This document shows, piece by piece, positions 55,201 through 63,435 of a stretch of 64,000 nucleotides of DNA; the first letter of the stretch is position 1; each line of letters opens with the position of its first letter. The position numbers and the translations under genes were made by a program. The stretch comes from Cellulophaga baltica (lineage in GTDB: Bacteria > Bacteroidota > Bacteroidia > Flavobacteriales > Flavobacteriaceae): contig NZ_FNBD01000001.1 in the NCBI RefSeq assembly GCF_900102165.1, forward strand, positions 401,697 to 465,696, read 5' to 3'. The notes beneath the pieces are model-generated. The model was given only the letters and a program-made list of their open reading frames with translations, was not told where the DNA came from and did no database searches.

Positions 55201-56004
55201 TTGCACTTGTGTGTTTAAGTTTCCTGTATAAGGATCAGTGGTTGCCGAAGTATAAATCACAGCATCTGTATTTGCTACTAGTTCAAGAGTGACTCCTAAA
55301 TCTGTTTCAAAAACCATATTAATCCTAGTCAACGTTGCATTAATAGCCGCTAAAGCATCTGCTTTTGTTCCTCCATGGTATGCCGTGTATTCTCCGGTCG
55401 CAGAAATAGCCACCCTATATTTTCGCAATACCTGATCATCTACCAAACGAGCTGTAGACGCATTTTTACTACTTAAACTCAGTTCTTTGGTGTCGCAAAT
55501 AAAATCAGCATCAACAACATCTGTAGTTTTTCTAGTATACAAGATATACTCCTCTCCGTCTGATTTCTGCATGAATGTAGCTTCAGAAGATTTGGCATCT
55601 ACCATCATACTTTGTACACCTTTAGAAGACACACTAAACCGAATACTTTTAGAACGATCAGCAGCCCCTACACCTTTATATGATTTTATATTTGGATATC
55701 TCTTAGCTAATTCTGGTGCCATTACAGAAGACTCCTGAACATTAAAAGGCATTAAACTCCCATCTTCATCAGGAAAATAGAGCACTTGAGATTGTTTTGA
55801 ACTCGATTTATTTTCTAACCGCGCTAAAAAATCTTTATCGTTTAAGGTGTAAGTTTTAGCATCGAGCACAGATAGTTTCTGTAATTTACCTGAAACCTTT
55901 GAGGTAGTAGAAGTTGTTTGTTGCCAAAAAACATCTTGACCAAACCCAGAAAACGAGAGAAAAAATATGGGAATTGCAAAAAGTAGACGTAAGTTTGCTT
56001 TCAT
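52237..56004 (-). CDS. Type IX-secreted reprolysin-like metalloprotease
   Basis: 1255 residues. Order: signal peptide (LLFAIPIFFLSFSGFGQ), propeptide to about 185, M12B-like zinc protease domain (about 190-395) with VAHEMGHQLGANHTWS (His329, Glu330, His333, His339), an Ig-like or cadherin-like stretch, Fn3-like units (TSFTPVLLIAPTDAAVDAGI, TYYWRVKPKNNCGEG), a proprotein-convertase P-domain (VNVTLDLTHSYLADLTVTLT, GDWVLTISDGAGGDGGSLNG), a calcium-binding thrombospondin-3-like motif (DADNDGVFDDGDDMC), and a type IX sorting domain (FVYPNPASDEVQIFTG to FKLIKQ). It is secreted and probably attached to the surface. Confidence 0.92.
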   Translation of the reverse strand: MKANLRLLFAIPIFFLSFSGFGQDVFWQQTTSTTSKVSGKLQKLSVLDAKTYTLNDKDFLARLENKSSSKQSQVLYFPDEDGSLMPFNVQESSVMAPELAKRYPNIKSYKGVGAADRSKSIRFSVSSKGVQSMMVDAKSSEATFMQKSDGEEYILYTRKTTDVVDADFICDTKELSLSSKNASTARLVDDQVLRKYRVAISATGEYTAYHGGTKADALAAINATLTRINMVFETDLGVTLELVANTDAVIYTSATTDPYTGNLNTQVQSTLTSVIGAANYDIGHLLNEDTNGGDAGFIGSVCKDAQKGSAYSSGTTPEGDLFDLDFVAHEMGHQLGANHTWSFESEGTQVQAEPGSGTTIMGYAGISGVNNVASNGQDYFHYYSIKQISEYLATTSCATEIPIVNTPPSIIGLPDYTIPMGTPFVLEGNASDTDVSDILTYAWEQVDDGVVTNTTFGPTNPSGATFRSQKPSVSPSRYFPKLSSVISGNLTQSNPVVNSAWETLSTVERDLNFALTVRDNGVGGGQVVSDLMKISVVETAGPFLVLSQNTTASFEAGSSQEILWDVANTTNSTINAQLVDILLSTDGGLTFTTTLAQDVANDGAHTVLLPNVVTTQARIMVKASSNIFFAVNEANFSITSSAIVLNFSELEYFICQPSDLIIPFTYETNGGFSEEATFSVSGLPTGLTASFSPATATANGTLVALTFSNSGAAAVGVYQLVVVATSASITKQVSLTVSVENTSFTPVLLIAPTDAAVDAGINQVFEWQEEPSSTTYDIEIATDAAFTNVVESANVLVTTYTSLGFIPNTTYYWRVKPKNNCGEGVFGNAFSFTTTNIDCKIVSAKSLPITISSSGSPTISSTISFIEDLPLSDVNVTLDLTHSYLADLTVTLTSPEGTTVVLMANSCGENRNVNATFDQSASSFVCGTNPAISGLVKPLGSLNAFNGESSKGDWVLTISDGAGGDGGSLNGFSLELCVEGLFRPDADNDGVFDDGDDMCLGTPEGLEVDTQGCPLYYFEPSNFEVALNSESCRTNNDGAIAITANTSLAYTIAVTGNGVDETSNFTTTYTLGDLASGAYEVCITGTDGVVTYEEYCFDAVVTQPDNLEVFAVLSDDGKNVDLNLLGAEEYIVRLNGVAQTVTSSSYKVALANGVNTLKVETNLPCQGSFEMEYIVLDKPFVYPNPASDEVQIFTGIVTTNNVVNIFALNGRLVKTSTIPEGTTELTISVNDLPSGVYLLKLQSDHLTETFKLIKQ

Positions 56005-56055
56005 TAAAACGAATTAACAGATTATAAAAGTAAGGCTTTTTATTATTTAATTTTT

Positions 56056-56982
56056 GTGATAACGATTCAAAACATAAGTAAATTCGATGACCAACAACCT
56101 ACAGCGGTTACTATTGGCACATTTGATGGTGTGCATATAGGTCACAGAAAACTATTAGATAGACTCATAAATGATGCCAAACTTTTAAATTTAAAAGCCA
56201 CTGTACTTACCTTTTTCCCCCATCCTAGGATGGTCTTACAGCAAGATGCCAATATTAAGCTTTTAAATACTATTGACGAGAAAATAAAAATTTTAGAGCA
56301 TATTGGACTAGACTATTTAATGATCTATCCGTTCTCAAAAGAATTTTCTAGACTATCCGCTACAGATTTCGTAGAATCAATTTTAGTAAAAGGCTTAAAC
56401 AGTAAAAAGATTATTATTGGTTACGATCACCGATTTGGCAGAAATAGAAATGCAGATATTAAAGATTTAATATCGTTTGGCAAAACCTACAATTTTGAAG
56501 TAGAAGAAATACCTGCTCAAGAAATAGATGAAGTTTCGGTAAGCTCTACCAAAATTAGAAAAGCACTAGAGGAGGGTGATATTGCCACCGCTAATGCATA
56601 TCTAGGGTATAATTACATGTTAACCGGTACTGTAATTCACGGAAAAGGTTTAGGCAAGCAATTAAGTTTCCCTACCGCAAACATTCTTATTGAAGAATCC
56701 TATAAATTAATTCCGTTAAACGGAGTGTATGTTGTTAAAAGTGAAATTAACAATCGTACGGTTTATGGAATGATGAACATTGGTTTTAACCCAACTGTCT
56801 CTGGCAAAGAAAAAAGCATCGAGGTTCATTTCTTTGATTTTGACCAAGACTTATACGGCAAGAAAATTCAAGTTGATATTCTAGAACGCCTTCGGGATGA
56901 ACATAAATTTAGTTCTGTAGAAGAATTAAAGAAGCAATTAGATAAAGATAAAAAAACCTCTTTATCCCTTCTTTCTAAATAA
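56056..56982 (+). CDS. ribF: Bifunctional riboflavin kinase / FAD synthetase
   Basis: 308 residues starting with GTG at 56056. The N-terminal FAD synthetase domain has AVTIGTFDGVHIGHRKLLDR with its nucleotide-binding HIGH-like motif and IIGYDHRFGRNR. The C-terminal riboflavin kinase domain shows VIHGKGLGKQLSFPTANI (PTAN motif) and NGVYVVKSE, with GMMNIGFNPTV. It makes FMN and then FAD. Length is normal. It diverges from the protease gene across a gap of about 50 bp that must hold both promoters. Confidence 0.95.
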   Translation: MITIQNISKFDDQQPTAVTIGTFDGVHIGHRKLLDRLINDAKLLNLKATVLTFFPHPRMVLQQDANIKLLNTIDEKIKILEHIGLDYLMIYPFSKEFSRLSATDFVESILVKGLNSKKIIIGYDHRFGRNRNADIKDLISFGKTYNFEVEEIPAQEIDEVSVSSTKIRKALEEGDIATANAYLGYNYMLTGTVIHGKGLGKQLSFPTANILIEESYKLIPLNGVYVVKSEINNRTVYGMMNIGFNPTVSGKEKSIEVHFFDFDQDLYGKKIQVDILERLRDEHKFSSVEELKKQLDKDKKTSLSLLSK

Positions 56983-57085
56983 GCGTTTCTTCTTTTAAAA
57001 TATCCCAAAAAATAGAAATTGCAGGCATAACCAAAAGCTTCACAATAAATAGCCTCTACATCTTATCTATACTGAAAAAAACCAT

Positions 57086-57093
57086 TAAATTTG
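57086..57093 (+). promoter_or_regulatory. -7 promoter box of serS
   Basis: TAAATTTG, 20 bp before the serS ATG at 57113, matches TAnnTTTG; the leader would be about 13 nt. Confidence 0.55.
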
Positions 57094-57112
57094 TGCTCTT
57101 AAAATAGAAATC

Positions 57113-58384
57113 ATGTTACAGCTAAATGTTATTAGAGAAAATAAGGATGCCATTATCGAAGCTTTAAAAAAGCGAAATTCTGATGCCGCTTCCCTTATTG
57201 ATTCTGTACTAGTTCTTGATGAAAAAAGAAGAGCTACACAAACTCAATTAGACAAAACTTTAGCAGATTCTAACAAGCTTTCTAAAGAAATTGGGATTCT
57301 ATATAAAAGTGGTAAAGCTCAAGAAGCAAACGCGCTAAAAGAAGAGACTGCCAATTTAAAAGAAAGCTCAAAAGATTTAACAGAAGAATTAAATACTATT
57401 GCCACTGAACTTCAGCAGGCATTATACCTAATTCCTAACGTTCCTCACGACTCTGTTCCTACAGGCAAGTCTGAAGAAGACAATGAAGAAATATTTAAAG
57501 AAGGTGATATTCCTGTTTTGGCAGGTGGTGCTTTACCACATTGGGAGTTAGCCAAGAAATATGATATTATTGATTTTGAATTAGGCGTTAAAATTGCCGG
57601 AGCAGGTTTTCCTGTTTACAAAGGTAAAGGCGCACGTTTGCAACGCGCCCTTATTAATTATTTCTTAGACAAAAACACAGCAGCCGGATACAATGAAATT
57701 CAAGTACCTCATGTAGTCAATGAGGCATCTGGTTACGGAACAGGGCAATTGCCAGACAAAGAAGGGCAAATGTATTATATGCCTGCAGATGATTTATACC
57801 TAATTCCTACTGCAGAAATCCCTGTTACGAATGTGTTCCGAGATGTAATTCTTAATGAGAAAGATTTTCCAATTACACATACCGCTTACACCCCTTGTTT
57901 TAGAAGAGAAGCAGGTAGTTACGGCGCTCACGTTCGTGGTTTAAATAGACTACATCAATTTGATAAGGTTGAAATAGTGCGCGTAGAACATCCCAGCAAA
58001 TCTTATGAGGCTTTAGATGGTATGGTAGAACATGTAAAAGATATTTTACGGGAACTAAAATTGCCGTATAGAATTTTACGTCTTTGCGCTGGCGATTTAG
58101 GGTTTACCTCTGCCTTAACCTTTGACTTTGAAGTGTTCTCTACCGCTCAAGACCGTTGGCTAGAGATAAGCTCTGTTTCTAATTTTGAAACGTACCAAGC
58201 AAACAGATTAAAGCTTCGTTTTAAAGATGAAGATGGCAAAAGCCAATTAGCACATACCTTGAACGGAAGTGCTTTAGCCTTGCCACGTGTATTGGCAGGG
58301 ATATTAGAAAACTATCAAACACCAGACGGAATTATAATTCCAGAAGTATTAGTCCCTTATTGTGGATTTGATAAAATCGATTAA
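57113..58384 (+). CDS. serS: Serine-tRNA ligase
   Basis: 423 residues, class II synthetase charging tRNA-Ser. The N-terminal long coiled-coil arm that grips the tRNA variable loop is seen at about 30-105 (RRATQTQLDKTLADSNKLSK and following). Class II motifs follow: motif 2 with TPCFRREAGSYGAHVRGLNR and QFDKVEIVRVE, motif 3 with LNGSALALPRVLAGILENYQ. Length is normal. The transcript ends at a very regular hairpin at 58394-58419. Confidence 0.97.
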   Translation: MLQLNVIRENKDAIIEALKKRNSDAASLIDSVLVLDEKRRATQTQLDKTLADSNKLSKEIGILYKSGKAQEANALKEETANLKESSKDLTEELNTIATELQQALYLIPNVPHDSVPTGKSEEDNEEIFKEGDIPVLAGGALPHWELAKKYDIIDFELGVKIAGAGFPVYKGKGARLQRALINYFLDKNTAAGYNEIQVPHVVNEASGYGTGQLPDKEGQMYYMPADDLYLIPTAEIPVTNVFRDVILNEKDFPITHTAYTPCFRREAGSYGAHVRGLNRLHQFDKVEIVRVEHPSKSYEALDGMVEHVKDILRELKLPYRILRLCAGDLGFTSALTFDFEVFSTAQDRWLEISSVSNFETYQANRLKLRFKDEDGKSQLAHTLNGSALALPRVLAGILENYQTPDGIIIPEVLVPYCGFDKID

Positions 58385-58393
58385 AAAAATTAC

Positions 58394-58425
58394 AAGCGCT
58401 ATAGGAAACTATAGCGCTTTTTTTA
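58394..58425 (+). terminator. Terminator of serS
   Basis: AAGCGCTATAG / CTATAGCGCTT (11-bp perfect stem, GAAA tetraloop) followed by T6, 10 bp after the serS stop. Confidence 0.9.
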
Positions 58426-58474
58426 TACCATCACTCTAAAAATTACTTCACTTAAAAATAAATAAGTTTCTGCG

Positions 58475-58482
58475 TATCTTTG
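58475..58482 (+). promoter_or_regulatory. -7 promoter box of the TPR gene
   Basis: TATCTTTG lies only 15 bp before the TTG start at 58497. The transcript would have a leader of roughly 8 nt, so translation may be nearly leaderless. Confidence 0.55.
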
Positions 58483-58496
58483 AGTAAAAAGCGCCC

Positions 58497-60284
58497 TTGA
58501 AACTTTTCCTATCTTTATTTATTTTTCTATGTATACAATGGTCGTCTGCACAAGAAAACTATGTTTTAGCCAAACAGTATTTAATTGATGGAGATTTTGA
58601 TAAAGCAGTAGTATATTTTGAAAAGCTTGTCAAACAAAACCCCTACAGAAGCGATTATTCCGAAGATCTAATTACGTGTTATCAGCAATTAGAGCAATAT
58701 GCCGATGCAGAAAGAGTTCTTATCAGCAGATTAGAAAGCAAAAAATCACACCCAGTTTTAATTGTAGATCTAGGTTACAATTACACCTTACAAAAAGAAG
58801 ACAGTAAGGCTACAGAAATGTATGAACAAGCATTAGCAGTGATTCCTAAAAACCCCAATTTCGCCTATAGTATTGGTTCAAGGTTCCAAAAATATACGTT
58901 ATTAGACTATTCCGAGAAAGCTTTTTTAAGCGGAATGGAAGCGAGTCCGGAATTAGATTTCAATTTCCCATTGGCTAAAATTTACGGAGAACAAGGTAAA
59001 ATTGAAGAAATGTATTTGGCCTTTATCAACCTTCTAAAAAACGGTAGCACTTCTATGTCTAGCGTTTTGAGAAATATAGATGACTTTGTTACAGAAGACG
59101 CGCAAGCCGAAAACAATATCCTTTTTAAAAAATTACTTTTAAAAAATGCACAAAGAGATCCCGATATACTTTGGAATCAATTATTAAGTTGGCTATTTGT
59201 TCGCCAACTACAATACAGAAGTGCTTTCACCCAAGAAAAGGCAATCTACACAAGGTCTGAAGACAGTTCTTTGTCAAGGATTCAAGATTTAGGGAAACTT
59301 GCTTTAACACATAAAGATTATGAAACTGCAGATGCCATTTTTGACTTTATCATATCCAATACTAGCAATAGTGAGTATAAATTAGATGCCCAATTAAATA
59401 GAATAGCTATTCAACTTCTAGAAACTGATGATAAAAAACTAGATGAACTAGAAACATTATTTGAAAAAATGATAGCAGAATATGGATTTAAAAGCAATAC
59501 ACTACAATTACAAATTGCATATGCTAATTTTCTAACCTTCCAAAAAAACAATCCTGAAAAAGCCATCAGTATTCTTAAGGAAAGTTTAGAGCTTCCTTTA
59601 AATACATACGGTAAAGCGTATTTAAAAATGGCCTTAGGAGATATTTTAGTGTATGATCAAAAGTTTAACCAAGCATTGATCTATTTTTCTCAGATACAGC
59701 AAGATTTAAAAAATGATGTCCTAGCACAGAACGCCCGTTTTAAAGTAGCACAAACAAGTTTTTACAAAGGAGATTTTGAATGGGCCCTAACGCAATTAAA
59801 AGTGCTCAGGAGTTCTACCTCACAACTTATTGCTAATGATGCCATGCAACTTAGCTTATTAATATCAGACAACTCTTTAGAAGATTCTACGCAAACGGCC
59901 TTAAAAATTTATGCAAAAGCAGATTTATTAGCCTATCAGAAAAAAAATAAAGAGGCCATTGCTACGCTAGACCTTATACTTAAAGATCATAAAGGAGAAA
60001 AAATTGAAGATGAAGCTTTGTTAAAGCAAGGACAACTTCTAGAACAAATGAACGATTTTGATACTGCAAAATTCAACTATCAAAAAATCATTGAATTTTA
60101 TGCTACAGATATCTTAGCTGACGATGCTTATTTTGCTATCGCACAATTGTATGAAAATAACTTTAATGATATGGAGAAGGCCAAAGAAAGCTACGAAAAA
60201 ATCATATACAACTATCAGGACAGCTATTATTTTCCACAAGCTAGAAAAAACTACAGGCGTTTGCGTGGTGATGCCATTGAGTGA
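58497..60284 (+). CDS. Exported tetratricopeptide-repeat protein
   Basis: 595 residues. TTG start at 58497, supported by the signal peptide that follows at once (KLFLSLFIFLCIQWSSAQ) and by no alternative Met before it. TPR units cover most of the mature protein, for example ENYVLAKQYLIDGDFDKAVV, LITCYQQLEQYADAERVLIS, and C-terminal KFNYQKIIEFYATDILADDA and KAKESYEKIIYNYQDSYYFP. The C-terminal repeats resemble those of BamD/YbgF-like periplasmic scaffolds. It probably holds envelope proteins together. The partner is unknown. Confidence 0.88.
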   Translation: MKLFLSLFIFLCIQWSSAQENYVLAKQYLIDGDFDKAVVYFEKLVKQNPYRSDYSEDLITCYQQLEQYADAERVLISRLESKKSHPVLIVDLGYNYTLQKEDSKATEMYEQALAVIPKNPNFAYSIGSRFQKYTLLDYSEKAFLSGMEASPELDFNFPLAKIYGEQGKIEEMYLAFINLLKNGSTSMSSVLRNIDDFVTEDAQAENNILFKKLLLKNAQRDPDILWNQLLSWLFVRQLQYRSAFTQEKAIYTRSEDSSLSRIQDLGKLALTHKDYETADAIFDFIISNTSNSEYKLDAQLNRIAIQLLETDDKKLDELETLFEKMIAEYGFKSNTLQLQIAYANFLTFQKNNPEKAISILKESLELPLNTYGKAYLKMALGDILVYDQKFNQALIYFSQIQQDLKNDVLAQNARFKVAQTSFYKGDFEWALTQLKVLRSSTSQLIANDAMQLSLLISDNSLEDSTQTALKIYAKADLLAYQKKNKEAIATLDLILKDHKGEKIEDEALLKQGQLLEQMNDFDTAKFNYQKIIEFYATDILADDAYFAIAQLYENNFNDMEKAKESYEKIIYNYQDSYYFPQARKNYRRLRGDAIE

Positions 60285-60421
60285 GGTTTGTAAATTAGTT
60301 CAAGACCGCCAAAATCACTAGATAATCCGCTGAAATACGAAAGCTTTTTTAAACTCATTTAAAAATAGGTTTAAAATAAGCATCGCCTATACTTGCGTTT
60401 GTTCGTGTACTTTTTAACTTC

Positions 60422-60429
60422 TACCTTTG
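60422..60429 (+). promoter_or_regulatory. -7 promoter box before the DUF4286 gene
   Basis: TACCTTTG ends 33 bp before the ATG at 60463 and overlaps the in-frame TTG at 60427, which argues against that TTG as the start. Confidence 0.55.
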
Positions 60430-60462
60430 CCATCAATACTTTACCTTAATACAAAAATCTCA

Positions 60463-60774
60463 ATGTACATATACAACGTTACTTCAAACATAGATGAATC
60501 CATCCATGATCAGTGGTTAGGATGGATGAAAGAAACACATATTCCGGACATGATTGCTACAGGAAAATTTAGTGCTGCCAAATTATGTCGTGTTTTAATC
60601 GAAGAAGAAATGGGAGGCGTTACCTACTCTGTTCAATATACCACAACGTCAAAAGATGAACTTGAAAAATATTACAAAGAAGATGCACCGAGATTAAGGC
60701 AAGAAGCGATGAAACTTTTTGCTGATAAAATACTAGCTTTCAGAACAGAATTAGAAATTATTAGTGAGCATTAA
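60463..60774 (+). CDS. DUF4286 family protein
   Basis: 103 residues from the ATG at 60463. MYIYNVTSNIDESIHDQWLG and WMKETHIPDMIATGKFSAAK identify the small Bacteroidota DUF4286 family, a ferredoxin-like (dimeric alpha-beta barrel) fold; FAD- or substrate-binding has not been shown. It is cytoplasmic. It overlaps the next small gene by 11 bp, so the two are translationally linked. Confidence 0.85.
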   Translation: MYIYNVTSNIDESIHDQWLGWMKETHIPDMIATGKFSAAKLCRVLIEEEMGGVTYSVQYTTTSKDELEKYYKEDAPRLRQEAMKLFADKILAFRTELEIISEH

Positions 60775-61078
60775 CACCTATTTATTCTCCTACGGAAGTC
60801 TTCAAGAAATTGAAGTTCAACTTAAATTATATGGGAGAAAACTAATAGGGGTCAAAGATAGCTTGCAAGGATATCAGATTTCTGATGAAAAAGTTGCTGC
60901 TTTATATCCTATACTTATAAAAGCAACCGAAGAAAACAGTTCAGTGAATGGGCTAGTTTTTCAAATTAGCGCTAAAGAATTAGTAGTATCAGATGATTAT
61001 GAAGGTCATGAGTACCACAGAATAGCGATAACACTTACATCGGGCAAAAAAGCTTGGTGCTATGTAAAGCCCCAATAA
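60764..61078 (+). CDS. Gamma-glutamylcyclotransferase-like (AIG2) protein
   Basis: 104 residues with GTG start at 60764 inside the previous gene. The family start LFSYGSLQEIEVQLKLYGRK matches the GGCT/AIG2 fold (YGSL binding loop), and the conserved glutamate lies in VSDDYEGHEYHRI. The fold hydrolyses or cyclises gamma-glutamyl amines; the exact substrate cannot be told. It is followed by rsmA 12 bp later on the same strand. Confidence 0.85.
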   Translation: MSINTYLFSYGSLQEIEVQLKLYGRKLIGVKDSLQGYQISDEKVAALYPILIKATEENSSVNGLVFQISAKELVVSDDYEGHEYHRIAITLTSGKKAWCYVKPQ

Positions 61079-61090
61079 AAGTCTAAAATT

Positions 61091-61960
61091 ATGGCTAAGA
61101 AAGATTTCAAAAAAAACAAAGCGATGTTTAATGCTAAAAAAGGCACTAAACCAAGCAGCCCTGTAAAAGCCAAAAAACATTTAGGCCAACACTTTCTAAA
61201 AGATGAAGATATTGCCAGGCAAATTGCAGAAACGCTAACTATAAAAGGCTATAAAAACGCTATTGAAATAGGCCCTGGAACAGGAGTGCTAACTAAATAT
61301 TTATTAAAGGAAGACGTAAACTTGGTAGCTATGGACTTAGATTCAGAATCTATAGTATACCTAAACAATAGTTTCTTTCTAGAGCATCCTGAATTTATTG
61401 GTAGAAAGCAAGAATTTAAGGTTATAGAGGCCGATTTTTTAAAGTATGATGTTACCACTTTATTTGGTGATGAGCAGTTTGCCATAACAGGAAATTTTCC
61501 TTATAATATTTCTACACAAATTGTATTTAAATTACTAGAAATACGGCATCTAGTACCAGAATTCTCTGGAATGTTCCAAAAAGAAGTGGCGCAACGTATT
61601 TGCGAAAAAGAGGGCAGTAAAGCATATGGCATCCTATCCGTGCTTGTGCAAGCATTTTTTGATGCCGAATATTTATTTACCGTACCACCAACCGTTTTTG
61701 ACCCACCACCAAAAGTAGAATCTGGTGTATTGCGTTTAACACGAAAAGAAAACCAAACATTGGCATGCAATGAAAAATCGCTCTACAGAGTGGTTAAAGC
61801 TGCATTTGGGCAACGTAGAAAAACAATTCGTAACAGTTTAAAAACATTCAACCTTTCTGATAGTCTTAGAGAAGATACTATCTTTGACAAGAGACCAGAA
61901 CAGCTATCTGTTACTGACTTTATTTCACTTACAAACAAGATTGACAATGATACCGTTTAA
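61091..61960 (+). CDS. rsmA: 16S rRNA (adenine(1518)-N6/adenine(1519)-N6)-dimethyltransferase
   Basis: 289 residues, KsgA, which dimethylates two adenines near the 3' end of 16S rRNA. After a lysine-rich N-terminal extension of about 28 residues, the canonical [18 protein letters not shown] appears, then the SAM motif [11 protein letters not shown], the catalytic [11 protein letters not shown] (NxPY), and FQKEVAQRI. The C-terminal [16 protein letters not shown] is also normal. Its end overlaps the mgtE start by 14 bp, coupling the two. Confidence 0.95.
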   Translation: MAKKDFKKNKAMFNAKKGTKPSSPVKAKKHLGQHFLKDEDIARQIAETLTIKGYKNAIEIGPGTGVLTKYLLKEDVNLVAMDLDSESIVYLNNSFFLEHPEFIGRKQEFKVIEADFLKYDVTTLFGDEQFAITGNFPYNISTQIVFKLLEIRHLVPEFSGMFQKEVAQRICEKEGSKAYGILSVLVQAFFDAEYLFTVPPTVFDPPPKVESGVLRLTRKENQTLACNEKSLYRVVKAAFGQRRKTIRNSLKTFNLSDSLREDTIFDKRPEQLSVTDFISLTNKIDNDTV

Positions 61961-63302
61961 ACTCACTGAAGAGCTCATCACTGACATAGAGAACTTTATC
62001 GAAACTAAAAACAATAGTGCTTTGCTATCGCTTTTAGAAGATATTCACTATGCAGATATTGCTGAGATTATCAATGAGTTAAATGAAGACGAAGCCACTT
62101 ACATTATCAAGCTTCTAGAGAGCGATAAAACATCTGATATTCTTACAGAATTAGATGATGATGTGCGTGAAAGTATTTTAGGAAATTTATCTGCGAAAGA
62201 AATTGCAGAAGAATTAGATGAACTAGATACGGATGATGCTGCCGATATTGTTGGTGAGCTTCCAAAGGAAATGGTTCAGAGAGTTATTTCTGAAATAGAA
62301 GACAGAGAGCATGCAAAAGATATTGTAGACCTTTTACGTTTTGATGAAAATTCTGCTGGGGGTTTAATGGCAAAAGAATTAGTAAAAGTAAACGAAAACT
62401 GGAATGTACTTACCTGTGTTAAAGAAATGCGGGTACAAGCAGAAAATGTGACACGAGTACACTCTATCTATGTTGTAGATGATGAAGGTAAATTAAAAGG
62501 AAGACTCTCTTTAAAAGATTTATTGACTACGTCTACAAAAACACACATTAAAGACGTTTACATCGCAAAAGTAGATTATGTGAATGTAAATGAAAAACCA
62601 GAAGAAGTAGCTCGGATCATGTCTAAATATGATTTGGAAGCTATTCCAGTTATTGATGAAATTGGTCGTTTGGTAGGCCGTATTACTATTGATGATATTG
62701 TAGATGTTATCCGGGAAGAGGCAGAAAAAGATTATCAAATGGCTGCGGGTATTTCTCAAGATGTAGAAGCCGATGATAGTATTTGGGAATTAACCAAAGC
62801 ACGTTGGCCTTGGTTACTTATTGGAATGATGGGCGGATTGGGAGCGGCTAGTATTATTAGTGGTTTTCAAGAAGCACTCACGAAATTTCCTGTGTTATTA
62901 ATATTTATCCCCTTAATGCAAGCAACTGCTGGTAATGTGGGGGTACAATCTTCTGCAATTGTAGTTCAAGGTTTAGCCAATGACACTATTAAAGGTGCTA
63001 TTTGGGGCCGACTAGGAAAAGAACTTCTGTTAGGTTTAGTAAATGGTTTAGCTTTAGCCTTTGTTTTTCTAATCATTAGCCATTTTGGATTTAAAACCAC
63101 GTATTTAGAATCTATTGCTGTAGGCATAGCCCTTGTTACTGTTGTTGTAAATGCCGCAGTAATTGGTACCTTTATTCCTATTTTCTTAAACAAAAGAGGC
63201 ATTGATCCTGCTATTGCAACCGGTCCTTTTATTACCACCAGTAATGATGTTTTAGGAATTCTTATTTATTTTTCTATCGCCAAGGTTATTCTAGGGTTTT
63301 AA
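61947..63302 (+). CDS. mgtE: MgtE-type magnesium transporter
   Basis: 451 residues from the ATG at 61947 (an upstream frame start at 61884 would reach far into rsmA). The N-terminal superhelical domain has many acidic helical repeats ([40 protein letters not shown]). Two CBS domains follow ([40 protein letters not shown]), then a five-helix membrane channel with the signature [20 protein letters not shown] and [17 protein letters not shown]. Cytosolic Mg2+ bound to the N and CBS domains closes the pore (family knowledge). Complete. Confidence 0.95.
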   Translation: MIPFKLTEELITDIENFIETKNNSALLSLLEDIHYADIAEIINELNEDEATYIIKLLESDKTSDILTELDDDVRESILGNLSAKEIAEELDELDTDDAADIVGELPKEMVQRVISEIEDREHAKDIVDLLRFDENSAGGLMAKELVKVNENWNVLTCVKEMRVQAENVTRVHSIYVVDDEGKLKGRLSLKDLLTTSTKTHIKDVYIAKVDYVNVNEKPEEVARIMSKYDLEAIPVIDEIGRLVGRITIDDIVDVIREEAEKDYQMAAGISQDVEADDSIWELTKARWPWLLIGMMGGLGAASIISGFQEALTKFPVLLIFIPLMQATAGNVGVQSSAIVVQGLANDTIKGAIWGRLGKELLLGLVNGLALAFVFLIISHFGFKTTYLESIAVGIALVTVVVNAAVIGTFIPIFLNKRGIDPAIATGPFITTSNDVLGILIYFSIAKVILGF

Positions 63303-63435
63303 AAGCCAACAACTCTTTAAGCGTCAAGCAATCAGCGCATTTTATAGTAAATTTATATAAATAGCATTATTTATTAAATCTTTAATAAATACTATTGAAA
63401 AAAGTTGTAATCTTTGCGCAATAATTGCTTGCCTT

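Noticed and set aside
60466-60476. 11-nt match (CATATACAACG) to the Cas12f guide near the DUF4286 start
   Set aside because: It misses the first two guide bases (one mismatch in what would be the seed) and the last seven, and lies across a start codon. Chance is enough to explain it.
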